A stretch of DNA of 64,000 nucleotides from Granulosicoccus sp036478595 (GTDB lineage Bacteria > Pseudomonadota > Gammaproteobacteria > Granulosicoccales > Granulosicoccaceae), in contig JAZGEF010000049.1 in NCBI GenBank assembly GCA_036478595.1, positions 1-64,000 of the forward strand. Direction: 5' to 3'. This document shows positions 26,582 to 36,672 of the stretch, one piece after another. Both the position numbers and the translations under genes were made by a program. The first letter of the stretch is position 1. Each line of letters opens with the position of its first letter. Under the pieces are notes generated by a model. The model had not been told where the DNA came from, ran no database searches, and worked only from the letters and a program-made list of their open reading frames with translations.

Positions 26582-29500
26582 ATGAAACGAATGTTAATCA
26601 ACGCGACTCACGAAGAGGAGCTTCGCGTAGCTATAGTCGACGGCCAACGCCTCAACGATCTCGATATAGAGCATAAAGAACGAGAACAAAAAAAATCCAA
26701 TATATACAAAGCAAAAATAACCCGCGTCGAGCCTAGCCTCGAAGCCGCGTTTGTTGACTATGGCGCAGAGCGCCATGGCTTTCTACCCTTTAAAGAAATC
26801 GCCAAGGAATACCTTTCCGATAAAGCCCACCGTGGCGATGGCCGGCCGAACGTTCGCGACGGCATCAAAGAAGGCCAGGAAATCCTGGTACAAATAGAGA
26901 AAGAAGAACGCAGCAACAAGGGCGCTGCCCTAACCACTTTTATCAGCCTTGCCGGTCGCTTTTTGGTATTGATGCCAAACAATGCTCGAGCCGGTGGTGT
27001 ATCACGTCGCATCGAAGGCGAAGAACGCACCGAACTCAAAGCCGCTATGGCTGAGGTCAACACGCCAGACGGCATGGGCACTATCGTGCGCACCGCAGGC
27101 GTTGGCAGAACCTCCGAAGAACTCCAATGGGATCTGGACTATCAAGCGGCCATATGGGCAGCAATAGAAGAAGCTGCTGAAGGCAAGAAAGCCCCGTTTC
27201 TGGTTTACCAGGAGAGCAACATCATTGTCCGTGCCCTGCGCGATTACTTCCGCAGCGATATTGGCGAAATCATCGTTGACGAGCAAGCTACGTTTGACCA
27301 GTCCGCTGAATTCATTCGCATGTACATGCCTCAAAATGCACGCAAACTCAAGCTCTACGAAGACGATGTACCATTGTTCAATCGCTACCAGATTGAAAGC
27401 CAGATAGAGTCCGCTTTTCAGCGTGAGGTTCGTCTGCCGTCGGGTGGCGCTTTAGTTATTGATCATACCGAAGCACTGATCTCCATCGATATCAACTCAG
27501 CTCGTGCTACCAAAGGTCACGATATCGAAGAAACGGCAGCCAACACTAACCTTGAAGCTGCCGACGAAGTTGCTCGCCAACTACGCCTGCGTGATCTTGG
27601 TGGCCTAGTGGTTATCGATTTCATCGACATGATGTCTAACCGTAACCAGCGTGCGGTTGAAAACCGCTTACGCGATGCGCTCAAGCAAGATCGTGCCCGA
27701 GTACAGATAGGCCGTATCTCACGCTTTGGCCTGTTAGAGATGTCTCGCCAGCGTTTACGCCCTTCATTGGGTGAATCTTCAGAGAACGTTTGCCCACGTT
27801 GCCAAGGGCACGGTACGGTTCGCGGCACCGAATCAACCGCATTGTCTATCCTGCGCTTACTTGAAGAGGAAGCCATGAAGGACAACACCGATCGCGTCTT
27901 TGCCGACGTACCAGTCGATGTCGCTACATACCTGCTTAACGAGAAACGCGCCAGCATCAACGAGATCGAAGTGCGTAATGAAGTCACGTTATTGATCGTA
28001 GCGAATCCTACGTTTGAAACACCTAACTACACCATCGAACGAGTACGTGCATCAGATGTTGAGCACGATACGGTAAAGAAAAATAGCTATGAGCTGGCAA
28101 CCGACAATATCGAAGCTCAAGCCCAAGCGGATAGCAAACCAGCCAAGCCGGTTGAACGAGCGGCGGTTGGCAACGTTGTACCGGACATGCCCGCACCAAC
28201 ACCGGCAAAGGCCGTAGCGGTCGCCGCGCCCGTTGTTGCCGCCAAAACTGGAGGCCTGAAAGGCATCCTGGGTAAAGTGAGCTCTATATTTGGTGGCAAG
28301 CCTGCCGAAGTTGAACCAGCTATTCCAACTCCTGAAGAAGAAAAAGCGGCAGCCCGTAAGAGCAGCGGTGGTAATAGTCGTAACCAAAACCGCAAACCAC
28401 GTAATGCTCGCTCCAATTCTGAGGAAGGTGGTGATTCGCATCGTCAGAAGAAAAAAACCGGCACGCGTAACAATCGCAATCGCAACAAGAAAAACGAAAA
28501 TCGTGACGAGAAATCAGCGGGCAATGCTGACACCACCAACACGAATATCAACGCTGACGTCAATACCAAAAAGGATGCAGCCTCCACAGGGGAACAAAAG
28601 CCGAAGTCAGAGCGCGGGCGACGTCGCGGACGCGGTGGCAAACGCAATCAAGCCAACAAACAAGCGGCTAACGATGAGCAAACTGCAAACAACACACAAG
28701 GCAACAACAACGAATCGCAAAATAAGGCACCTGCCGAGCAAGCGAAAGCTGCTGCCGATGCACCGAAGCCCGTCAGCGGTGTAACGCAAACGGGAGCAGC
28801 TGTAGCGCTTAGTGCCAACGACGCCAACGCAACGGACAACAAAAAACCGGAAGCCAACGGTAACGTTGCGCCGAGCTTCGTTGCCAAGCCTGTCAGCAAT
28901 GAAGCCGACGGCAACGTTGCTGAAACGAACGATGCAAATGGCAACAACGCTAGCGACAAGAAACGTGCTCCAAGCCGACGTCGTCAGAAGGTCCAAGATA
29001 AGCAAGAAGCTGAGAAGAACGACACAAGCGGCGAAAGCAAGCCACAAGCCAAACAAGCGGATGCCACAACAGATGTCTCCGCCGACGATGCGGGCAATAA
29101 AGCTACCAGCGATTCAGCTGATGGTGATGCAGATGAACGTCCACGCCAGGGTTCTAACTACAACCGTTCGCGCCGACATAACAACCGTAAAACAGAAGGT
29201 GAGCAAAAGCCAGGCGCCCCTGCTGGGAACGACGCTCCGCATCCGAGTTCAAGTTCAGGGCCTGCAGTGTCAGTAACTGCCGCAACGCCATCTGCTGCTG
29301 AACCATCCAGCACTGCAGCGCCAAAACCAAGTGCAGCTGCGCCTGTAAGCTCTGCCCCTAAAGCAAGTGCTACCGCGACCCCTGCAGCTGCACCGTCTAG
29401 CTCTACTGCGAAACCCACTACTACTGCGCCAAGCACTTCTGCACCATCAAATGCATCGCCAGAGGCGAAACCACCTGCGGACGCAACTGCAGTATCACAA

Positions 29501-29635
29501 CGTCAGCCAAGCCAGCTTAAAGGCACAGTGAAGTCGTTGGCCAATCGTGATGATGATGGTTTGTCGTTTGCTTCACGCAAAGTGGTCGATGTAGACGGCT
29601 CCAAAAAGAAGCCAACTGGAGAAACCAGCGACTAG
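26582..29635 (+). CDS. rne: Ribonuclease E
   Basis: Endonuclease that starts mRNA decay and processes rRNA and tRNA precursors. The catalytic half runs to about residue 500: S1 domain near residues 39-120, metal-binding aspartates in ISIDINSARATKG and VVIDFIDMMSNRN, and the zinc-link CPRCQGHG near residue 403. The second half is disordered: Arg/Asn/Lys-rich RNA-binding stretches (GRRRGRGGKRN) and a Ser/Ala/Pro-rich tail, presumably the degradosome scaffold. The ATG at 26582 (MKRMLINAT) matches the family; an ATG at 26525 would add 19 unmatched residues. 1017 aa. Confidence 0.96.
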   Translation: MKRMLINATHEEELRVAIVDGQRLNDLDIEHKEREQKKSNIYKAKITRVEPSLEAAFVDYGAERHGFLPFKEIAKEYLSDKAHRGDGRPNVRDGIKEGQEILVQIEKEERSNKGAALTTFISLAGRFLVLMPNNARAGGVSRRIEGEERTELKAAMAEVNTPDGMGTIVRTAGVGRTSEELQWDLDYQAAIWAAIEEAAEGKKAPFLVYQESNIIVRALRDYFRSDIGEIIVDEQATFDQSAEFIRMYMPQNARKLKLYEDDVPLFNRYQIESQIESAFQREVRLPSGGALVIDHTEALISIDINSARATKGHDIEETAANTNLEAADEVARQLRLRDLGGLVVIDFIDMMSNRNQRAVENRLRDALKQDRARVQIGRISRFGLLEMSRQRLRPSLGESSENVCPRCQGHGTVRGTESTALSILRLLEEEAMKDNTDRVFADVPVDVATYLLNEKRASINEIEVRNEVTLLIVANPTFETPNYTIERVRASDVEHDTVKKNSYELATDNIEAQAQADSKPAKPVERAAVGNVVPDMPAPTPAKAVAVAAPVVAAKTGGLKGILGKVSSIFGGKPAEVEPAIPTPEEEKAAARKSSGGNSRNQNRKPRNARSNSEEGGDSHRQKKKTGTRNNRNRNKKNENRDEKSAGNADTTNTNINADVNTKKDAASTGEQKPKSERGRRRGRGGKRNQANKQAANDEQTANNTQGNNNESQNKAPAEQAKAAADAPKPVSGVTQTGAAVALSANDANATDNKKPEANGNVAPSFVAKPVSNEADGNVAETNDANGNNASDKKRAPSRRRQKVQDKQEAEKNDTSGESKPQAKQADATTDVSADDAGNKATSDSADGDADERPRQGSNYNRSRRHNNRKTEGEQKPGAPAGNDAPHPSSSSGPAVSVTAATPSAAEPSSTAAPKPSAAAPVSSAPKASATATPAAAPSSSTAKPTTTAPSTSAPSNASPEAKPPADATAVSQRQPSQLKGTVKSLANRDDDGLSFASRKVVDVDGSKKKPTGETSD

Positions 29636-29680
29636 TAAAAGCCAATGTATCCATGGCGGCGATAAAACGGGAGCTATCGA

Positions 29681-30316
29681 TTGGGTGAAGTTGCTCACTT
29701 TATACCCGGCTTTATTGCCGCTTATTTAATCCTGCTAGTGGGCGCGTCCTCTCCCGGCCCCTCTGTCGCATTACTCATTGGCATCGCGACTACCGAAGGT
29801 CGAACGCCTGCATTGCTTGCCAGCCTGGGTGTCGCATTCGGAAGTGCAACCATCAACGTTTTAACAATTTTTGGTGTGGGCTTAGTGCTCTCACAAGCCG
29901 CCTGGGCCATGAATGCTTTACGAATAATCGGGGCTGCGTATTTGCTCTATTTAGCTTACGGCGCGATTAAAAAATCAATACATCCACAAGCTTTGCAAAC
30001 AGCAGAAACAACTAAGCAAAGTTGGACAAAACATTTCACCACCGCATACCTTCTTCAAATAAGCAATCCAAAAGCCATCGCATTCTGGTTATCCATCTCG
30101 GCAGTGGGTGCAGTAGAAGGTGCAAACCTGGGTGTGATTGCCTTGTTTATAGCCGGTGGGTTCTTAATTTCGTTTAGTTGCCACGCTGCTTGGGCAGCAG
30201 CATTATCCATCGCGAAAGTTCGCGCAGCTTATTCTCGTGGTAGCCGATGGATTGAAGCTGCCTTAGGAGGATTCTTTGTGTTTGCAGCCTTCAAGCTTGC
30301 GACATCGGAGAGCTAA
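29681..30316 (+). CDS. LysE/RhtB-family amino acid exporter
   Basis: 211-aa inner-membrane protein with about six hydrophobic segments. The N-terminal GASSPGPSVALLIGIATTEGR is the family signature (GPNxxLvl-type), and the block LLQISNPKAIAFWLS is the second conserved region. Family members export basic or neutral amino acids and homoserine lactones; the substrate cannot be told. The TTG start at 29681 is preceded by GGGAG. It follows rne by 45 bases but is unlikely to be functionally linked; it is convergent with the amino-acid locus that follows, so a role in that locus is possible. Confidence 0.85.
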   Translation: MGEVAHFIPGFIAAYLILLVGASSPGPSVALLIGIATTEGRTPALLASLGVAFGSATINVLTIFGVGLVLSQAAWAMNALRIIGAAYLLYLAYGAIKKSIHPQALQTAETTKQSWTKHFTTAYLLQISNPKAIAFWLSISAVGAVEGANLGVIALFIAGGFLISFSCHAAWAAALSIAKVRAAYSRGSRWIEAALGGFFVFAAFKLATSES

Positions 30317-30484
30317 ATCGCAGCGAGTCACCCTCATCGGCCATGCATAGCAGCTTCAGCCACGAATTTTGATATCAAACTCACCACCGAGCGCCGTTAG
30401 TTGAGCCTTGATACTCCAGGCTGCGTACAGACTACTAACGCAATGCTCAATCATTTGATTATTTTAAAGATTGGTTGTTGGAAT

Positions 30485-31639
30485 TCACTCGATGGGCCAA
30501 GTATGTTTGTTTTTCTCGACAAACTTTACGAGCGCATCCAACCTTGTCGGCATTACTTTTTCACCAAAGCCGATACGAAAATAATCACTGTATTCATCAG
30601 CATCGTCTGTAAAACAATAGCTCGGTTTTATCGAAATCCCCTCTTTAGCGAGTTCATCTCCGAGCTCTACCGAGGACATCGGCCCCTTGAATTTCACGAA
30701 CGCCACGGTACTAGCGGTGGGTCGAACCCATTCAAAATAGCCCCCGTACGTATCCATAAACTGATCAAGCAGTTGAAGATTGTCCCGTGCAATATCCAGA
30801 TTCTTTTTGAGTATTCTATCGCTGGCCCTTAAGGTCATTATGGCTTGGAGCTCACTTGCTCGACTAGGGCAGGCGGTTCCAAAATATTGTATATCCACTA
30901 GCTTTTGTTTTAGCTTCATGTCCTGTAGTGCAAGCCAACCAATTGTAACGCCACAAGCTCCCCAAGGCTTTGACATAGTGCAAGCGCTAATACCCTGGTC
31001 ATAGATATCAGCCATTGCTGGTAGCCTGTCCCTTTCATTGTGCTCCAGCAGTCGATAGGCTTCATCGCACAGCATAGTGATATTGTGCTTTCGCGCAATG
31101 TCTATTAGCGCTTGCTGGACATCGGATTTCATCACTGTACCAGCGGGATTGTATGGGTCATTGCTTACGATATATCGGGTGTTCTTTTTGATCGCTTTTT
31201 CAACTTCCGACGGATCAATTTGCCATTGATTTTTCTGGTACAGCTTGATTCTGGTGACTTCACTGAACGCGTGTTCTGGTGCTTGTAGTACCGACTGATA
31301 GCCAGGCGTGAATACGACACTGTGATCGCCCTTGCCAAGAACTGCATAAGCAGCCGTTTGTAGAGCAACCTGCCCGCCTGCAAAAATCAATATATTGTCG
31401 GCACTGATCTGAGAACCGTAAAGCTTGGCTACCTCTTCACGCAGATCAAGGCTTCCTCCGTTGGGTGTGTAGGCAAGAGAATGTTTGTAATACTCCTCCA
31501 CCAATTGTTCATCACCTCCTGCGATCGCATATTCTGTCAATTCTTCGCAGGTGAGCGGTTCCGAAAAAGAGTTGGAGAAATTGTATTGCAGCCCGCCGGT
31601 GACTTTTTTGTGCTGCTTGGACCAAGGTTCTTTATACAT
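30485..31639 (-). CDS. Fold-type I PLP aminotransferase, substrate unknown
   Basis: 384-aa class I/II aminotransferase. Expected residues are present: SNDPYNPAGTV (NPxG loop, near residue 160), D192 in LCDEAYRLL, the PLP lysine K224 in CTMSKPWGACG, and a C-terminal arginine in DYFRIGFGE. IFAGGQVALQTAAYAVL supplies the phosphate-cup region. It is not an obvious HisC, AspC or TyrB. It is followed upstream by the phosphatase gene (45 bases apart) and faces the LysE gene. The context points to amino-acid metabolism, possibly of an arginine or ornithine-like substrate, but this is inference. Confidence 0.8.
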   Translation of the reverse strand: MYKEPWSKQHKKVTGGLQYNFSNSFSEPLTCEELTEYAIAGGDEQLVEEYYKHSLAYTPNGGSLDLREEVAKLYGSQISADNILIFAGGQVALQTAAYAVLGKGDHSVVFTPGYQSVLQAPEHAFSEVTRIKLYQKNQWQIDPSEVEKAIKKNTRYIVSNDPYNPAGTVMKSDVQQALIDIARKHNITMLCDEAYRLLEHNERDRLPAMADIYDQGISACTMSKPWGACGVTIGWLALQDMKLKQKLVDIQYFGTACPSRASELQAIMTLRASDRILKKNLDIARDNLQLLDQFMDTYGGYFEWVRPTASTVAFVKFKGPMSSVELGDELAKEGISIKPSYCFTDDADEYSDYFRIGFGEKVMPTRLDALVKFVEKNKHTWPIE

Positions 31640-31684
31640 ATTCAGTTGCTATCAGTTGTTGTCCGCAGAGGCATATTTTCGTCT

Positions 31685-32458
31685 TCAGCCATTGAGTATT
31701 TCTATCGCCCGCTTATGAAGCGCTGGATCGCCGCTGGCCAAAAATTGTGAACCTGATGTCAGCGTTAATGAATTGCCCTGCCAGTCGGAAATAACGCCAC
31801 CCGCATTATTGATAATAGGCACTAGCGCCAAGTAATCGTGAATATCGTGTGCGGTTTCATAGGCTACATCGATGTAACCATCAGCGATACGTCCAAAAGC
31901 CTGACACCCACCACCAAAAATTAAAAACTGCACTGCATTGACCATTCGATCATATGCCGCGATTTCAGTGTTTGATTCAAAGTACAGTGGTGAGCTTGTC
32001 TGCGCAATGGCATGCTCTAATGCCTTACACGATCGAGATTGAATGGTTTTGCCGTTTAGTGTTGATCCAAACCCATCCGCACCAACCCACCGTTCCTGAG
32101 TAATAGGGCTATCCATTACACCCAATATTGGAGAGCCTTTCCAGGTGAGTGCTATTAGTGTACAGAATGTCGGTAATCCAGCGACGAAAGACATCGTGCC
32201 ATCAATGGGATCCAGAACCCATACAAAATCTGAATCTGTGTGTTGGTCATCGTATTCCTCACCGACTATGCCATGTTCAGGATACGCCTCATTTATTGCA
32301 GCACGTAGCGCCCGCTCAACTTTTTGATCCGTAGGTGTAACTGGCGTGGCGTCTGATTTAACTGTCACCACCCGAGGTTGATTAATTTCCTCGCGTAGTA
32401 TTGCACGGGAAATATCGGCTAAGTGATTCGCGTGATCAACAAACTGAGCAGCATTCAT
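31685..32458 (-). CDS. Inositol monophosphatase-family phosphatase (HisN-like)
   Basis: 257-aa Mg-dependent phosphatase. Metal ligands are in VGEEYDD (E67/E68) and the signature VLDPIDGTMSFVAGLP (D83, D86). The C-terminal metal site, normally WDxAA, reads THDIHDYLAL (compare WDxAxG), a noticeable change. HisN-type members hydrolyse histidinol phosphate; others use inositol phosphate or related phosphoesters, and no substrate can be named here. It starts at ATG 32458, is divergent from the cyclodeaminase-family gene, and is upstream of the aminotransferase. Confidence 0.8.
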   Translation of the reverse strand: MNAAQFVDHANHLADISRAILREEINQPRVVTVKSDATPVTPTDQKVERALRAAINEAYPEHGIVGEEYDDQHTDSDFVWVLDPIDGTMSFVAGLPTFCTLIALTWKGSPILGVMDSPITQERWVGADGFGSTLNGKTIQSRSCKALEHAIAQTSSPLYFESNTEIAAYDRMVNAVQFLIFGGGCQAFGRIADGYIDVAYETAHDIHDYLALVPIINNAGGVISDWQGNSLTLTSGSQFLASGDPALHKRAIEILNG

Positions 32459-32654
32459 GCATCATTCTCCAGGTAACTATTGACGGTGCAATAGCACTTT
32501 CTACAGAGTATAAAGGCAACCGCATCAAAGAAATATAAGCAATATCACAGCTTCGCCTTCACCGCCCTATACGACTAGATCATATCTTATGTTCATAGGA
32601 AAACTGGTATCCTCAACCGTATAAACATCTAATGTACTTTAACGTGAGATACAG

Positions 32655-33614
32655 ATGACAAAATTATATACGCTCGACCAGATAAAACAGGCGGTCGAGA
32701 CAATGAACTTTTCCGCAGACATTGAAGCCGGTTTTGTCGCGTATTCCAATGGCGAAGTCGTCGTGCCCCCCGTTGGAGAAATGATATTCGAGGACCCTCC
32801 AGGTGATACGCACATCAAGTATGGGTACATAAAAGGAGACGATTCCTACGTTATAAAAATTGCATCTGGGTTCTACGAAAATGTCAATATCAACCTACCT
32901 TCGAGTTCAGGTTTGATGTTGGTCTTCTCACAAAAAACAGGTGTACTAAAAACAATATTACTGGATGAAGGTTTCCTTACCAATGTCAGGACGGCCGTCG
33001 CCGGCGAAATTGTAGCCAAGTACATGGCTCCCAAGGATATATCAACGATCGGCGTGTTTGGTACCGGAACAATGGCCAGAATGCAGGTACAGATATTGAA
33101 GTCGGTAAACGACTGCAAACGAGTCATCGCATGGGGGCGATCAGAGTCCAGCCTTGCGTCGTATAAAAATGATATGGAAGCAAATGGCTACGATGTGCAG
33201 ACAACGCTTGACTCAAACGATGTTACTGATGCGTGTAATTTTATATTAATGACGACACCCTCCACAGAGCCATTGATCAACGTTGAACAGATAAAACCCG
33301 GCACTCACATTACTGCAATGGGTTCCGATACAGCAACAAAACAAGAACTGGACACAAAAATATTTCGTACCGCAGATATAGTGATTGCTGACAGCCTATC
33401 CCAATGCCAAGAACGTGGTGACATCTACAAGGCGCTAGCAGCGGGTGATCTAGATATTAATCGGGTAATCGAACTTGGCAGTGCCATCAAAAATGGAGAT
33501 CGATGCCGAACTTCAGATGATCAAATTACAATCGCAGATCTCACCGGCGTTGCTATACAAGATGTGCAAATTGCCAAAGCAGTAAGCCGTGCTCTGGATA
33601 AGGCATCGACCTGA
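32655..33614 (+). CDS. Ornithine cyclodeaminase/mu-crystallin family NAD(P)-dependent enzyme
   Basis: 319-aa enzyme. The dinucleotide-binding motif is GVFGTGTMARMQ (residues about 133-144), preceded by the family block FLTNVRTAVAGEIVAKYMAP and followed by ITAMGSDTATKQELD. Substrate lysine is likely K68/K69 in YVIKIASGFYEN. The family includes ornithine cyclodeaminase, alanine dehydrogenase, iminosuccinate reductase and N-alkylamino acid dehydrogenases; the motif set does not decide between them. Neighbours suggest amino-acid catabolism or synthesis. It is convergent with the ABC ATPase 16 bases away. Confidence 0.85.
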   Translation: MTKLYTLDQIKQAVETMNFSADIEAGFVAYSNGEVVVPPVGEMIFEDPPGDTHIKYGYIKGDDSYVIKIASGFYENVNINLPSSSGLMLVFSQKTGVLKTILLDEGFLTNVRTAVAGEIVAKYMAPKDISTIGVFGTGTMARMQVQILKSVNDCKRVIAWGRSESSLASYKNDMEANGYDVQTTLDSNDVTDACNFILMTTPSTEPLINVEQIKPGTHITAMGSDTATKQELDTKIFRTADIVIADSLSQCQERGDIYKALAAGDLDINRVIELGSAIKNGDRCRTSDDQITIADLTGVAIQDVQIAKAVSRALDKAST

Positions 33615-33630
33615 ATCGGATTCGATACCA

Positions 33631-34383
33631 TCAATGACTCAAAATTTGTTTAAGGAATGTTTTTGTGCGCTCATTTTTAGGGTTGTCAAAAAACTCTGCA
33701 GGCTTTGCGTGCTCAACAATTTCTCCTTCGTCCATAAATATGACTCTATCCGCTACTGAACGCGCGAATCCCATTTCATGGGTGACACAAATCATCGTCA
33801 TGCCCTCTTCGGCAAGATCAACCATAACGTCCAACACTTCATTGATCATCTCTGGATCAAGCGCTGAAGTAGGCTCATCAAATAATATAATGTTTGGCTT
33901 CATGCACAAAGCGCGAGCAATGGCCACACGTTGCTGCTGGCCGCCTGATAGCTGGATGGGATATTTTTTCGCCTGTTCGGGGATTTTAACTCGCTCAAGG
34001 TAATGCATCGCAACTTCCCGCGCCTCATCCTTCGGCGTTTTTCGAACCAACTGCTGAGCAATCATTAGGTTTTTTACAATAGACATATGGGGGAAAAGAT
34101 TGAAATTTTGAAACACCATACCCACCTCTCTTCGAACCGCATCGAGATCTTCGACGTTATCTGTCAGCTCAATGCCATCAATAGTGATGGTGCCTTTATT
34201 GTGTTTTTCAAGGCGGTTTATGCACCGAATTAATGTGGACTTTCCTGAACCTGATGGTCCACACACCACTATACGTTCACCTTTGTGCACGTCAAGATTA
34301 ATATTTTTTAGCGCCTGGAACTCACCAAAATATTTGTTAACCTCGATCATTTTTATCAACGGTTTGAGTTTGTTATCGCTCAC
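33631..34383 (-). CDS. Polar amino acid ABC transporter ATP-binding protein
   Basis: GlnQ/HisP-like ATPase: Walker A GPSGSGKST, Q-loop, signature LSGGQQQRVAIARAL, Walker B IILFDEPTSALDPE, and H-loop ICVTHEMGFA. The GTG at 34383 (VSDNKLKPLIKM) is preferred because AGAGGA lies 5 bases upstream and the start falls directly after the permease stop; a TTG at 34425 would overlap the permease. About 250 aa. It is the last gene of the four-gene importer operon. Confidence 0.95.
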   Translation of the reverse strand: MSDNKLKPLIKMIEVNKYFGEFQALKNINLDVHKGERIVVCGPSGSGKSTLIRCINRLEKHNKGTITIDGIELTDNVEDLDAVRREVGMVFQNFNLFPHMSIVKNLMIAQQLVRKTPKDEAREVAMHYLERVKIPEQAKKYPIQLSGGQQQRVAIARALCMKPNIILFDEPTSALDPEMINEVLDVMVDLAEEGMTMICVTHEMGFARSVADRVIFMDEGEIVEHAKPAEFFDNPKNERTKTFLKQILSH

Positions 34384-34384
34384 G

Positions 34385-35080
34385 CTATTCCTCTCGTCTG
34401 GTATATCGACCCAGATATCTTTCAATCACTCCAAAGAGCTTTTGTAACCCGAGCGTAAAAATCATATAGACGATTGCTAATGATGTGTAAATTTCGTAAG
34501 GCGCATAAGTTTCGGCAACGATGGTGCGTGCGATTCCAGTCATGTCAGCAATGGTAATTGTGCTAGCCAAGGCAGTGGATTTCAGCAAACTAATAACGTC
34601 ATTACTGTATGCTGGCAATGCTAGACGTGTTGCTATAGGCGCCGTTAAATAAATAAACTTTTGCCGAGCCGACATACCCAAAGCGGAACCCGCTTCAAGC
34701 AAACCCTTGTCTACACCTAGTACGCCGCCACGAAGGATCTCAGATACATAAGCCCCTGTATTGAGAGTAAGCGCCAAGATGGCACAACCGGTAGGTTCAC
34801 GCAAAATGGGCCACAAAAAGCTCTCACGTACAGCTTCAAATTGTGGCAGCCCATAGTAGACAATAAATATCTGCACCAATATCGGGGTGCCCCGGAACAC
34901 GTAGATATAAACTTGCGCTACCCAGTTAAGGTAAAACTTACCACTAATTCTCATCAGCAAAAGCAAGACAGCGAGAATAAACCCAAGAATGCCGGACACC
35001 ACCAATAGCTTTAAAGTAATGCCAAAGCCTGCCAACATTTGCGGCAGACTTTCCAGAATCAAATTTAGATCAAAATTCAT
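34385..35080 (-). CDS. Polar amino acid ABC transporter permease (second)
   Basis: 231-aa HisM/GlnP-type inner-membrane subunit with about five hydrophobic segments. The EAA-type loop that contacts the ATPase is LLEAGSALGMSARQKFIYLTAP near residue 145. YIYVFRGTPILVQIFIVYYGLP is the family signature. The ATG overlaps the end of the first permease by four bases (ATGA), so translation is coupled. Confidence 0.93.
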   Translation of the reverse strand: MNFDLNLILESLPQMLAGFGITLKLLVVSGILGFILAVLLLLMRISGKFYLNWVAQVYIYVFRGTPILVQIFIVYYGLPQFEAVRESFLWPILREPTGCAILALTLNTGAYVSEILRGGVLGVDKGLLEAGSALGMSARQKFIYLTAPIATRLALPAYSNDVISLLKSTALASTITIADMTGIARTIVAETYAPYEIYTSLAIVYMIFTLGLQKLFGVIERYLGRYTRREE

Positions 35081-35772
35081 CTTGCACCTACCGTGGTGCG
35101 GTTACCGTATTTTTCCATGCCCATAACAGACAGCGTTATCAGCGTTGAAAAACCGAGGTATATCAGGCCCACTACAATGTACATTGTGAAGGGTTTGCCG
35201 GTAACGGTAATTGCTTGTTTTGCCACAAACAGGGTTTCGTTCAAACCGATAATGGAAATCAAGGCAGTGTCTTTAACCAGCGACAGCATGTTATTACCAA
35301 ATGGTGGCAAAGCGATTCGCCACATTTCAGGAATCCGAATGTAGATGAACGTCTGAAGGGTGGACATGCCAAGGGCTCTTGCCGCTTCTATACTGCCAGG
35401 CTTGACCGCAAGAAATGCACCGCGGAATGTTTCTGTAGCGTATGAACCGACTATGAGTGCTATGGCGATTGTCCCAGCCCAAAAAGGCGGAACGTCGACA
35501 AATCGAACGTCGGGATTAAAAATTTTCGCTATAGCCGTTAAGGCAATCGCCGAACCGAAATACAGTAAAAGTATGACCAGTATCTCGGGTGTACCTCGAA
35601 ATATGACGGTATACGCACCAGCAATCTTCTGAGCTAGCTTGTTGTTCGAGAGTTTGGCTCCAGCACCTAGAAGCCCGAATAGAATCATCAAAGATAGGGA
35701 CGCCATAAAAACCTTTGCGACGATTACTGCGCCCCAAAGGTAATCATCCCACCACCCTGTTAACACTTCCAC
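35077..35772 (-). CDS. Polar amino acid ABC transporter permease (first)
   Basis: 231-aa HisQ/GlnP-type permease. Family signature YTVIFRGTPEILVILLLYFG is near residue 55, and the ATPase-contact loop is SIEAARALGMSTLQTFIYIRIP. The GTG start at 35772 has AGGA seven bases upstream. It pairs with the second permease to form the membrane channel. The gene lies about 90 bases from the binding-protein gene stop on the same strand. Confidence 0.93.
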   Translation of the reverse strand: MEVLTGWWDDYLWGAVIVAKVFMASLSLMILFGLLGAGAKLSNNKLAQKIAGAYTVIFRGTPEILVILLLYFGSAIALTAIAKIFNPDVRFVDVPPFWAGTIAIALIVGSYATETFRGAFLAVKPGSIEAARALGMSTLQTFIYIRIPEMWRIALPPFGNNMLSLVKDTALISIIGLNETLFVAKQAITVTGKPFTMYIVVGLIYLGFSTLITLSVMGMEKYGNRTTVGAR

Positions 35773-35862
35773 ATCATATTCCTGTCGAGTGCTTCACGAG
35801 CGGTATTGAGGCGGCAAGAAGAATCCTGCCGCCCCGATGATCATACTGACGGTCAAAAAGGT

Positions 35863-36672
35863 CTACTGCCCCCACTCATCCTTGTGAAGTTTAAAAGGGA
35901 AGATTTTCTTGGCATAACTTTCCAGATCTCCCGAATTGATCAGCTCTTTCAGTGCGCCATCTAACTTAGCTTTTAACTCCGACTCACCCTGACGCAGTCC
36001 GATACCAACCCCTATGCCAAAGAATTCTACTTCATCAACCACCGGGCCCTTAAACTCGAACCCTGCACCATCTTCTTTAGACAGAAATTTAAGATGAGCT
36101 TTCATTGGATTAGTCATGATTAAATCGACGCGACCATTTTGTAGATCAAGGTAGATAGCCTCTGAATTGTCATATAACAGGACCTCTGCACCTGGCAGCG
36201 TTTGTTCGAACCAATCTGAATAAGTAGTCGCTCGTTCCAAGCCTACTTTCAATCCTTTGAAATTCTCTGGAATCGGGTTTCCAGCATCATCGAATAAATT
36301 AACCTCGGTCTTTTTGGCCCCCAGTATCTGACCCGTTGAGAAACGATAGGGTCCGGTAAAATCAATCTTTTCCATCCGCTTGTCTGTAATCGACATGGAT
36401 GCAATGATCAGGTCAAATTTGTTAGCCAGCAATGCGGGGATCATGCCGTCCCACTCTTGGCATACGTATTCAAACTCGGCACCAATAATCTGTGCAACAC
36501 CTTTAGCCACATCTACGTCGTAGCCTGCCAACTCACCGTCTGCGGTTTTGTAGTTAAATGGCGCGTAAGTACATTCCATGCCGACACGTAGGGTTTCCGC
36601 TGATACATTCATCGTACTGAACATGGCAACAGCACTTATTGCTAGTAGCTTTTTCGTGATCAATCTCATCAT
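35863..36672 (-). CDS. Periplasmic polar amino acid-binding protein (HisJ/ArgT-like)
   Basis: Substrate-binding protein of the importer. A signal peptide (KKLLAISAVAMFSTMNVSA) is cleaved before ETLRVGMECTYAPFNY. The SBP_bac_3 fold shows GYDVDVAKGVAQIIG, FDLIIASMSITDKRMEKIDFT and DLIMTNPMKAHLKF. It resembles lysine/arginine/ornithine/histidine binders, but the specificity is inferred. The start is ATG 36672 or the adjacent 36669, preceded by AGGAG; a longer frame to 36720 lacks a ribosome site. Confidence 0.93.
   Translation of the reverse strand: MMRLITKKLLAISAVAMFSTMNVSAETLRVGMECTYAPFNYKTADGELAGYDVDVAKGVAQIIGAEFEYVCQEWDGMIPALLANKFDLIIASMSITDKRMEKIDFTGPYRFSTGQILGAKKTEVNLFDDAGNPIPENFKGLKVGLERATTYSDWFEQTLPGAEVLLYDNSEAIYLDLQNGRVDLIMTNPMKAHLKFLSKEDGAGFEFKGPVVDEVEFFGIGVGIGLRQGESELKAKLDGALKELINSGDLESYAKKIFPFKLHKDEWGQ

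Noticed and set aside
26594..29436. Many long frames opposite or out of phase with rne
   Set aside because: They shadow a low-complexity Arg/Ala/Pro-rich gene whose catalytic motifs are on the plus strand.
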